A stretch of DNA of 64,000 nt from an uncultured Clostridium sp. (lineage in GTDB: Bacteria > Bacillota > Clostridia > Peptostreptococcales > Peptostreptococcaceae). Shown here one piece after another: positions 35,910 through 44,090 of the stretch. Location: assembly GCA_945931665.1 (NCBI GenBank), contig CAMEPL010000002.1:1-64000 (forward strand), given 5' to 3'. Within the stretch, counting starts at the first letter, position 1, and every line of letters begins with the position of its first letter. A model generated the notes under the pieces. It was not told the origin of the DNA. It made no database searches and saw nothing but the letters and a program-made list of their open reading frames with translations. Made by a program: the position numbers and the translations under genes.

Positions 35910-36833
35910 CTAATCATTCGGGAATATATCATGACTTTCCCATCCTTCTGGAATTCTAGTTCTTATAATATCTGATACCATTTCCTTTTCATAAATATCG
36001 AAAGTTTTTCCGGTAATCCCCATGTTAATTGCTAAAGTCGGTTTTAATCCTCTTTTTATAGTTTTTAATGCTCCTATCATACCTCTTAAATCAATGGCTT
36101 TTGTTGATATTTCACCATTTTCTGCTTTTAGCTGTAAATCTAAGAATATTCCTATAAATTGAATTAATTTCTCATCATCTACAGTAGGGAATTCTCTCTT
36201 TAATATCATTTTTAATTTTTCTTCATCTACAGCAGGCATGTCGATTACTAAAAATCTTGAAACTAATGCCTCGTTTAATTCCTTTGTACCTGCATATTCA
36301 TAATTCATCGTTCCTATAAATCTAGTAGCTGGATGAAGATTTATTCTTTCATATCCTGGAACATCTATAACTCTTCTATAATCAAGTGCTGAATGAAGTA
36401 CTACAATTGCATCATTTTTAGCCATATTTATCTCATCAAATATTCCAAATCCACCATTCACAGCACATTCATATACTGACCCTCGTCTAAGCTTAACTTC
36501 ATTGTCTATGAAAGTATCTGTACCTATTAAAGATGCACTGTCAGTATTTATATGGAATGAAGTATTCCATTGTGGTCTACCAAATATCTCTGATAAATTA
36601 TCAGAAAGTAGATTCTTCCCTGTAGCTTTTGGCCCTGATAACAATATATTTTCTTCTTCTAAAATTCCTGTTATACACATTTCTAAGATATCTTTTCCTA
36701 TAAAAAATGCTGGTGATTTAGTAACTCTCTCTTTTAATTCTTCTTTCACATCATATTCTTTTCTAAAATGTTCAATATCTTTTATCAATGATTCCCTAAC
36801 ACCTTGTTCCCTTAAATTATCTAATATATTCAT
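35910..36833 (-). CDS. AAA+ ATPase of the MoxR / NorQ-CbbQ-CobS class
   Basis: A 307-residue AAA+ protein. The P-loop is GPKATGKN (G67-N74), with Asn where Ser or Thr is normal. Walker B is GIFDEIN (D133, E134), sensor 1 lies in GTMNYEYAG (N177) and the Arg finger is probably R193 in ALVSRF. It pairs with the NorD-like VWA protein 49 nt downstream; such pairs act as metallochaperones or remodellers. The cobalt transporter and B12 riboswitch next door suggest, but do not prove, a role with cobalt or a corrinoid enzyme. The ATG follows AAAGGAGA. Confidence 0.85.
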   Translation of the reverse strand: MNILDNLREQGVRESLIKDIEHFRKEYDVKEELKERVTKSPAFFIGKDILEMCITGILEEENILLSGPKATGKNLLSDNLSEIFGRPQWNTSFHINTDSASLIGTDTFIDNEVKLRRGSVYECAVNGGFGIFDEINMAKNDAIVVLHSALDYRRVIDVPGYERINLHPATRFIGTMNYEYAGTKELNEALVSRFLVIDMPAVDEEKLKMILKREFPTVDDEKLIQFIGIFLDLQLKAENGEISTKAIDLRGMIGALKTIKRGLKPTLAINMGITGKTFDIYEKEMVSDIIRTRIPEGWESHDIFPND

Positions 36834-37206
36834 TTTTTCTCCTTTTACCTTCCCCTATATCAATTATTTTTATATTATTTTGTATAATTGCCAAATTTAT
36901 ATGTAACTATAATATAGACAATCTTTATAACCATATATTGTAAATTATATCATTTATCACTAATGTATTCCGTAATAAAAATAACTAATGTTATATTTTT
37001 TTAACATATAACATCCAAAACTATCTATTTTTAGATATCTAATAATGTTACAAATTACCTATTTATAGCTATTTTTATATAAATTTGAATAATGTTAAAT
37101 TTGTATGTAAAACGCTGTCGCAAATTTCCAACTTGTGTTATAATAAGCAGGTATATATTGCCACACACGGTAATTAAAATATTTTATATATTGGGAGGGG
37201 ATTAAA
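36834..37206. other. AT-rich divergent intergenic region (373 nt)
   Basis: I see no gene here. It carries the promoter of the MBOAT gene (listed separately) and presumably one for the AAA+/VWA pair. Confidence 0.6.
37115..37144 (+). promoter_or_regulatory. Extended -10 promoter of the MBOAT/DHHW operon
   Basis: A perfect TGnTATAAT ends at 37144, with a poor -35 (CTGTCG) 18 nt upstream. The ribosome site GGGAGGGG lies about 50 nt downstream. Confidence 0.6.
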
Positions 37207-38610
37207 ATAGTATTTTCAAATTTATTATTTATGTTTGCTTTTTTACCAGCAAATATAATATGTTATTTTCTAGCAAGAAATTTAAAAACCAAAAATATTA
37301 TACTTATAATTTTTTCGCTATTATTCTATGCTTGGGGAGAACCTGTATGCGTAGCTTTATTGATATTTAGTTCATTTATAGGTTATATCTTTGCTATTGC
37401 AATAGATAAAAGTGATACTAAACAAAAGAAAAAATTATATCTAATTATTTCATTAATAATTAATCTTGGTTTATTAGGTATATTTAAATATGCCGGTTTC
37501 TTTGTAAGTAATATTAATTATTTACTTCATATCAATTTACCTGTACCACAGATTTCTTTACCAATAGGAATCTCATTCTATACATTCCAAATAGTTTCAT
37601 ATGTTGTGGATGTATACTGCAATAGAGTTGATTCTCAAAAGAGTTTCCCTAAATTCTTAATGTATGTATCTTTATATCCACAATTAATTGCTGGACCTAT
37701 TGTTAGATATATAGATATAGAAAGAGAAATCGATAATAGGGAAGTTAATATCGTTAATATCTCTCAAGGTATCAACAGATTTATTGTAGGTTTAGCTAAA
37801 AAAGTTGTAATAGCTAATACAGCTGCTGCATTAGTTTCAACTTTCTTAGATGGTAAGTTAGCAACAATAGGTGTATTAGATGCTTGGTTCGGACTTTTCA
37901 TGTACACTATTCAAATATACTTTGACTTCTCAGGATATTCAGATATGGCGATTGGTCTTGGTAAAATATTTGGATTTACATACTGTGAAAACTTTAATTA
38001 TCCATACATATCTAAATCAGCAACTGAGTTCTGGAGAAGATGGCATATGTCTTTAGGTTCATTCTTTAGAGATTATGTATACATACCTCTTGGAGGAAAT
38101 CGTAAAAGACAACTATTAAATATATTTGTTGTTTGGTTCTTAACTGGATTTTGGCACGGGGCTAGTTGGAACTTTATAATATGGGGATTATATTTTGGTA
38201 CAATAATCTACTTAGAGAAAAAAGTATTCTTCAAATTTACAAAAAAATTACCACAAGTTATTCAATGGTTCTTTGCAATGATTGTTATAATGATAGGTTG
38301 GGCAATATTCTACTATGTTGACTTAAATAGTCTTGGAACTTTCCTAAAAGCATTAGTAGGCTTAAACAATAACCCACTTTACTCTGATACACTTCCAATA
38401 ACATTTATGAGTAATGTAACATTTGTAGTGCTTTGTATAATTGCTTCTACTCCTGTTCCAAAAATGTTATTCCAGAAGTTAAACAATAATACTGTAGTAA
38501 ATGGTAATTTAGATTTTGTACAAATCATTTTTAATGTATCATTAATATTCTGTATAATATCTATGTTAGTTGGAGAAAGCTATAATCCATTCTTATATTA
38601 TAGATTCTAG
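37207..38610 (+). CDS. MBOAT-family O-acyltransferase (AlgI/DltB-like), probable AUA start
   Basis: A 467-residue polytopic enzyme that moves acyl groups, often acetyl, across the membrane onto cell-surface polymers. Motifs are the AlgI segment SPTDFWRRWH-like TEFWRRWHMSLGSFFRDYVY and the catalytic-His segment GFWHGASWNF. The conserved family N-terminus (VFSNLLFMFAFLP) begins at 37210, but no ATG stands before it. The GGGAGGGG site at 37193-37200 fits an ATA at 37207 with 6-nt spacing. The first ATG (37231) would drop eight residues, including part of the first helix. The DHHW gene follows after 10 nt. Confidence 0.82.
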   Translation: MVFSNLLFMFAFLPANIICYFLARNLKTKNIILIIFSLLFYAWGEPVCVALLIFSSFIGYIFAIAIDKSDTKQKKKLYLIISLIINLGLLGIFKYAGFFVSNINYLLHINLPVPQISLPIGISFYTFQIVSYVVDVYCNRVDSQKSFPKFLMYVSLYPQLIAGPIVRYIDIEREIDNREVNIVNISQGINRFIVGLAKKVVIANTAAALVSTFLDGKLATIGVLDAWFGLFMYTIQIYFDFSGYSDMAIGLGKIFGFTYCENFNYPYISKSATEFWRRWHMSLGSFFRDYVYIPLGGNRKRQLLNIFVVWFLTGFWHGASWNFIIWGLYFGTIIYLEKKVFFKFTKKLPQVIQWFFAMIVIMIGWAIFYYVDLNSLGTFLKALVGLNNNPLYSDTLPITFMSNVTFVVLCIIASTPVPKMLFQKLNNNTVVNGNLDFVQIIFNVSLIFCIISMLVGESYNPFLYYRF

Positions 38611-38620
38611 GAGGTATAAC

Positions 38621-39931
38621 ATGAATAATACAGTAAAAAAATATGATAATTTAAAAGATAATAACACTACTAGAAAACCAAAACTTAGTGATTATTTAAA
38701 TGTTGGCATATGCTCTTTAATTATGATGTTCTTCTTTGTATCTATGTTCTTTACAACTAATGGTGGTGTATCTCAACAAGAAAAAAGAAAGTTAGCAAGT
38801 TTTCCAAAATTATCAGAGATGACATCAGAGGATTTACTTAGTGGAACATACTTCTCAAAAATAGATGAATTCTACAAAGATAACTTTGTACATAGAGATC
38901 AATTCCTTGCTTTATCAGATTCTATAGATAGTCTTAAAGGAGTTGAAAGTGAGATAAAAATGACAGTTGTATCTAATAGTGCTACTAATCAAAGTGCAAC
39001 TGCTAAAGACAATGATGATAGTGATTCAGATAAAGATATGTATGAAAATGTTGAGCAAATTGGTACATTATTAAGTATTGATAATATAGTTTGTGAAGCA
39101 TATGGTTTCAATGAACCAACTATCAATGATTATGCTGAAACAATAAAAAAATTCGGCGATACTTTGAAAGATGCAAATGTATATAACATATTAGTACCTA
39201 CACATGTTGAATTTGCATTACCTTCTAAGTATAAAAACTTATCAGCTAAAGAAAAACCAGCAATTGATTTAGTTAATAGTAAAATAGGTAATAATGTAAC
39301 TCCAGTAGATGCTTATTCTATTCTAAAAAAACACAAAACAGAATATATCTACTTTAAATCAGACCATCACTGGACACAACTTGGTGCTTATTACGCCTAT
39401 ACTAAATATTGTGAAGCAGCAGACTTAAAACCATTTAAGTTAAAAGATTATCCTCTGAAAAAGGTTGAAGGATTTTTAGGTACTTACTACTCTGCTTCTA
39501 AGGATCAAAAATTAGCTGATGACCCAGATGTTGTTGAGTATCGTCCTGTTGGTGCTGATTTAACCGCAACAATTTATGAAGATAGTGCATTAACAAAGAG
39601 CTTTGAAGCTTCTCCTTATTCAGATTACTCTACAGGTTCAAATGCATATGGTACGTTCCTTCATGGTGATAACCCTCTTACTATAATCAAAAATCCTGAT
39701 ATTGATAGTAGTAAAAAGGTTGTTGTTCTGAAAGAATCTTATGGTAACGCATTTGCGCCTTTATTAACTCAAAATTATGGAGAAGTTTATGTAATAGACC
39801 CAAGATATTTTAATGGTAATCTTAATGACTTTATAAAAGAACATGAAATTAAAGATGTTATATTTATAAATAATATGGTTGCTGTTGGATCTCAAAGTCG
39901 TGTAGATGAATTAAAAAAATTACTTAACTAA
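38621..39931 (+). CDS. DHHW-family protein (AlgJ/AlgX-like acetylation partner)
   Basis: A 436-residue protein with one N-terminal membrane segment (about residues 28-44, VGICSLIMMFFFVSMFF) and an external domain. The family hallmark is FKSDHHWTQLGAYYAY, and GHGDNPL-like FLHGDNPL and VVLKESYGNAFAP near the end fit the SGNH-type active-site region. With the MBOAT protein it should attach acetyl groups to an extracellular polysaccharide or wall polymer. The ATG at 38621 follows AGGAGG; an upstream in-frame ATG lies inside the MBOAT gene. The target polymer is not known. Confidence 0.85.
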   Translation: MNNTVKKYDNLKDNNTTRKPKLSDYLNVGICSLIMMFFFVSMFFTTNGGVSQQEKRKLASFPKLSEMTSEDLLSGTYFSKIDEFYKDNFVHRDQFLALSDSIDSLKGVESEIKMTVVSNSATNQSATAKDNDDSDSDKDMYENVEQIGTLLSIDNIVCEAYGFNEPTINDYAETIKKFGDTLKDANVYNILVPTHVEFALPSKYKNLSAKEKPAIDLVNSKIGNNVTPVDAYSILKKHKTEYIYFKSDHHWTQLGAYYAYTKYCEAADLKPFKLKDYPLKKVEGFLGTYYSASKDQKLADDPDVVEYRPVGADLTATIYEDSALTKSFEASPYSDYSTGSNAYGTFLHGDNPLTIIKNPDIDSSKKVVVLKESYGNAFAPLLTQNYGEVYVIDPRYFNGNLNDFIKEHEIKDVIFINNMVAVGSQSRVDELKKLLN

Positions 39932-39948
39932 AAATTTCATAATATAAT

Positions 39949-39990
39949 AAAAAAGAAGATAGCAATTAATTTTGCTATCTTCTTTTTTTT
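39949..39990. terminator. Bidirectional terminator between DHHW and DegV genes
   Basis: AAAAAAGAAGATAGCAA pairs with TTGCTATCTTCTTTTTT across a short loop, between convergent genes. Confidence 0.85.
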
Positions 39991-39994
39991 ATAT

Positions 39995-40870
39995 TTAATC
40001 TTCTCTATTATTTCCTAAATAGGCAACTACTAGAGCTCCTTGTGCGGTATGTGCACCTATAGTTGGACATATATCTGATATTAATATGTCCTCAATTCCG
40101 TATTGTTGTTTTATCTTATCTGCTACATATTTAGCATCTTCAATACAATCTCCATGAGATATAAATACTTGTTTTAAAGTTTTTATATCTGATTTCTTTT
40201 CAATATTATCAACTAATGTATTTAGTGCTTTTTTACGTCCCCTAACTTTTCCTATTGGTGCTAATCCTCCTCTATTGTCCATATGTAATATTGGCTGTAT
40301 ATTTAGCATGCTGCCTAACACTGCACTTGCTTTTGAAAGTCTACCACCTCTATATAAGTGGTTTAAATCAGAAACTGTAAATTCATGTATTAAATGTTTT
40401 TTATTATCATTTAACCACTCAGCTATCTCCTCTATTGTTTTCCCCTGCTTTTTCATGTCTACAGCCTTCATAAGTAAAATTCCTTGACCGACTGTACCAG
40501 ATAGAGTATCTACTACTATTATTTTAAATTCTGGTTCTTCTTCCATTATTTTTTCTGCACACATTTGAGCATTATTATAACTTGAACTTAAACCTGACGA
40601 AAAACTCAAATGAAGTATATTATGCCCCTCATTTATTTCTTTTTGAAACCTAGAAATTATATTTATAGGGTTTGATGCACTTGTTGTCGGCATTTTTCCA
40701 TCTCTTAATGCTTGGTAAAAATCTTTAACTGTCATATCATCTATCCCTGGTATATACTCCTTTCCATCTACTATATAGTATAGTGGATGAACTGATACGT
40801 TATTTTCCTCTAAATATTTAACTGGTAAATCTGCTGTAGAATCTGTTGAAATAATAAAATCTCTCATCAT
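39995..40870 (-). CDS. DegV family fatty-acid-binding protein
   Basis: A 291-residue protein with the DegV start IISTDSTADLP and the lipid-binding core SSGLSSSYNNA. The family binds a fatty acid and in Firmicutes (FakB) presents it to the FakA kinase for phospholipid synthesis. No FakA is in this window. Two ATGs in a row at 40870 and 40867 lie after GGGGGG, so the exact start is uncertain by one residue. Transcribed leftward, alone. Confidence 0.9.
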   Translation of the reverse strand: MMRDFIISTDSTADLPVKYLEENNVSVHPLYYIVDGKEYIPGIDDMTVKDFYQALRDGKMPTTSASNPINIISRFQKEINEGHNILHLSFSSGLSSSYNNAQMCAEKIMEEEPEFKIIVVDTLSGTVGQGILLMKAVDMKKQGKTIEEIAEWLNDNKKHLIHEFTVSDLNHLYRGGRLSKASAVLGSMLNIQPILHMDNRGGLAPIGKVRGRKKALNTLVDNIEKKSDIKTLKQVFISHGDCIEDAKYVADKIKQQYGIEDILISDICPTIGAHTAQGALVVAYLGNNRED

Positions 40871-41034
40871 TTATCCCCCCTGTAATTTAAAGAAACACTT
40901 TTATTAGTTTCAATAAATATTATATATTTACATCTAATTCCCCTATATATTTTATTTCTAAATACTTTATTTATAACTACATTATAATTATATTAGATTT
41001 TCATTAGTTTTGGGGTTTTAAAAATATATAAAAA

Positions 41035-41070
41035 AACTGCAATAAGTGACAATAATCACTTATTGCAGTT
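41035..41070 (-). terminator. Rho-independent terminator of gltD
   Basis: A perfect 15-bp stem (41035-41049 with 41056-41070) is followed by five T residues on the minus strand. Confidence 0.9.
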
Positions 41071-41075
41071 ATAAT

Positions 41076-42488
41076 TTATCTTAAATTGGTTTGTGACATA
41101 ATATCTAAATCGATTGTTTTAGCTGCTTTTCTACCATCGGCAATTGATTTACAGACTAATGATTGCCCACTTCTCATATCACCTGCTGCATATATTCCTT
41201 TAATAGAGGTTCTTCTAAATTCGTCAGTTTTTACATTTCCTCTTTCATCAAGCTCTACCCCTAAGTCTTTTAATAAAGTTTCATGTTCTGGGTGTAAAAA
41301 TCCTAATGCAAACAATACTAAATCACATTCTATTTCAAAGTCTGAATCAGGTATTTCTTGTCTATTTTCATCCAATTTGATTGCATGGAGTTTGTGAACC
41401 ACTCCACCTTCACCACTAAATGCTGTTGGTTTAACAGAATATTCTCTTATTCCACCTTCTTCAAATACTGGATTTTTAGTCATTGCTGAGATTTTTCCCC
41501 AAAAACTTGCTCCTTTTGAATCCCTTTCGCTTTCAGAAGAACGTTGAAGTTGATAGACATTTTTTGCTCCTTGTCTTATTGCTGTTCCAACACAGTCGTT
41601 AGCAGTATCTCCTCCACCAATTACTATAACATTTTTATCAGTAGCTATAATTTCTTCTTCCTCAACTTCTAGTCCTCTATTTCGTCTATTTTGTTGTTTT
41701 AAATAATCAACTGCAAAGTGAAGTCCTTTTAATGAACGACCTGGAATAGGTAAGTCCCTAGCTTGAGTCGCCCCACCAGCTAAAACAATTATATCGTAAT
41801 CTTTCTTTAAAATTCTAGCTGGATAATCTCGTCCTACCAATATATTTGTTTTAAATTTTATTCCCTCTTGTTTTAATAAATCAACTCTTCTATCTACAAC
41901 CCATTTTTCTAATTTAAAATCTGGAATTCCGTATACTAAAAGTCCACCGATTACATCGTCCCTTTCAAATACTGTTACATCATAGCCAGCTTTGTTTAAT
42001 TGATCTGCACAAGCAAGGCCAGCAGGTCCAGACCCTATAACTGCAACAGTTTTTCCTACCCTTACTAGTGGTGGTTTTGGAGTTATCCATCCTTCTTCAA
42101 AAGCCTTGTTTATTATGCTAAGCTCCATATTTTTGCATCCAACAGGTTCTTTTATAGTTCCTAATACACAGGCCTTTTCGCATAATCCTGGACATACAGT
42201 CCCTGTAAATTCAGGAAAGTTATTTGTTTGTAATAATCTATCTAAAGCTTCTTTCCATTGTCCTCTATATACTAAATCATTTATTTCTGGTGCTGTATTT
42301 CCAAGCGGACACCCATATTCAGATGTGCAAAATGGTACTCCGCAATCCATACATCTAGCTGCTTGTATTCTTACTTTTTCATAATTCATTGGTATATATA
42401 TTTGATTAAAGTCTCTAATACGTTCTTCTACTGGACGCTTACTCTGATTCTCACGTTCATATTCCATAAAACCAGTTTCTTTTCCCAT
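41076..42488 (-). CDS. gltD: Glutamate synthase (NADPH) small subunit / GltD
   Basis: A 470-residue protein. The N-terminal cysteine-rich segment (AARCMDCGVPFC and CPGLCEKACV) binds iron-sulfur clusters. Two nucleotide-binding folds follow: FAD (AVIGSGPAGLACA) and NADPH (VIGGGDTANDCVG). In a normal GOGAT it supplies electrons to the large subunit. Here it is intact and begins 12 nt after the gltB remnant. As gltB is broken, GltD may now be without its usual partner. The ATG follows GGGGGGA. Confidence 0.92.
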   Translation of the reverse strand: MGKETGFMEYERENQSKRPVEERIRDFNQIYIPMNYEKVRIQAARCMDCGVPFCTSEYGCPLGNTAPEINDLVYRGQWKEALDRLLQTNNFPEFTGTVCPGLCEKACVLGTIKEPVGCKNMELSIINKAFEEGWITPKPPLVRVGKTVAVIGSGPAGLACADQLNKAGYDVTVFERDDVIGGLLVYGIPDFKLEKWVVDRRVDLLKQEGIKFKTNILVGRDYPARILKKDYDIIVLAGGATQARDLPIPGRSLKGLHFAVDYLKQQNRRNRGLEVEEEEIIATDKNVIVIGGGDTANDCVGTAIRQGAKNVYQLQRSSESERDSKGASFWGKISAMTKNPVFEEGGIREYSVKPTAFSGEGGVVHKLHAIKLDENRQEIPDSDFEIECDLVLFALGFLHPEHETLLKDLGVELDERGNVKTDEFRRTSIKGIYAAGDMRSGQSLVCKSIADGRKAAKTIDLDIMSQTNLR

Positions 42489-42500
42489 TTTTGTCCCCCC

Positions 42501-44090
42501 TTATACAGCTTTATACTCACTTATTAATTTTTTATACATTTTAGGTATAACTCTAACTATATTGAGTTTTTCTTTGTCCCAATTATCTAATATAGCTTTT
42601 GATTTTTTGCTATCTGTATATTCATAGTGTTTTTCAATTAAATCTTTTAATCTTGCTTCATCTTTTGTATCTATTAAGCTTTCGATGTCTGAACTATTTA
42701 TAACACCATGATTTATTTTTATTCCTAATTGTTTTTGTGGGTCATAAACGAAAACTTTACCTCCACTCATACCTGCTGCAAAGTTTCTACCTATATCCCC
42801 TAATATTACTACTGTTCCACCAGTCATATATTCACAACCATGGTCTCCAACACCTTCCACAACTGCTGTTGCACCTGAATTTCTAACTGCGAATCTTTCG
42901 CCTGCTTTTCCATTAGCGTAAAATTCACCACTAGTTGCACCATATAAAACAGTATTTCCAACGATTATATTTTCATCTGATTTTACAGTACATTCTTTAG
43001 AAAGTTTAACTTTTATTTTTGCTCCAGAAAGTCCTTTTCCAACATAATCATTGCAGTCCCCTGTTAAGTTTATTGTTATACCTTTCATTCCAAATGCCAT
43101 AAAACTTTGTCCTGTACTACCTGTTAAATTTAAAGTAATCGTATCATCAGGCAATCCCTCAGCTCCATAACGTTTAGCAATTTCGCCACTTAGCATTGTT
43201 CCAACTGTACGATTTATATTTTTTATTTTAAAATCACCAGTTACTTTAGTTTTATTTTCTAAACTTGGTTTTGCAAATTCTATTAATTTCAAATCATAAG
43301 CAGTATCTATTCCATGGTCTTGTTCCATGATTTTTCTGCCAACTATTCTCTGTGGTAAATTAGGTCTATAAAGTATTGATGAAAAATCTAAGTCTTTTGT
43401 TTTTTCATTTCTCAAAAGTTCATTTATTTCTAGTTTGTCAACTCTACCTATCATCTCATCCATAGTTCTAAATCCAAGCTGTGCCATTATTTCTCGTACT
43501 TCATTTGCCACAAATGTAAAATAATTTATAACATGTTCTACTTTACCTTTAAACTTCTTTCTAAGCTCTGGATTTTGTGTTGCAACACCCATTGGACAAG
43601 TATTTGAGTGACACTTTCTCATCATCATACATCCCATAACTACAAGTGGTGTTGTAGCAAATCCAAATTCTTCGGCACCAAGTAATGCTGCAACTACTAC
43701 ATCTTTACCAGTTCTCATTTGGCCATCTGTTTCTAGTTTAACCCTACTTCTCAAGTTATTCATAAGAAGTACTTGATGTGCTTCTGAAAGACCTAATTCC
43801 CAAGGTCCACCTGTATATCTTATTGATGTATAAGGAGCTGCACCTGTACCACCGTCATATCCAGATATTAATATAAGATCTGCTTTTGCCTTTGCAACAC
43901 CTGCTGCTACTGTACCAACTCCTACTTCTGAAACTAATTTTACTGATATATTAGCCTCTGGATTTACACTTTTTAAATCGTGTATTAATTGTTCTAAGTC
44001 TTCTATTGAATATATATCATGATGTGGTGGTGGTGATATTAAATCTATTCCTGGAATAGCATGACGAACTTGTCCTATTTTTCCATTCAC
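42501..44090 (-). pseudogene. gltB: gltB remnant, 3' part (glutamate synthase large subunit, C-terminal half)
   Basis: This 529-codon frame (GTG at 44090) encodes the back of GltB. It holds part of the FMN domain (ISPPPHHDIYSIEDL, GYDGGTGAAPYTS), the [3Fe-4S] cysteines in GCMMMRKCHSNTCPMG, and the whole C-terminal GXGXG beta-helix domain. It begins in the middle of the usual sequence, at the point corresponding to GHKV, and has no ribosome site of its own worth trusting. It is out of frame with the upstream gltB part. The front of the FMN domain, with the SFGSIS region, is missing from both pieces. Confidence 0.85.

Noticed and set aside
34070-36833. Naming the AAA+/VWA pair as cobaltochelatase CobS/CobT
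   Set aside because: The DGKPND pattern and missing CobN point to NorQ/NorD-like proteins, and CbiK already provides cobalt insertion.
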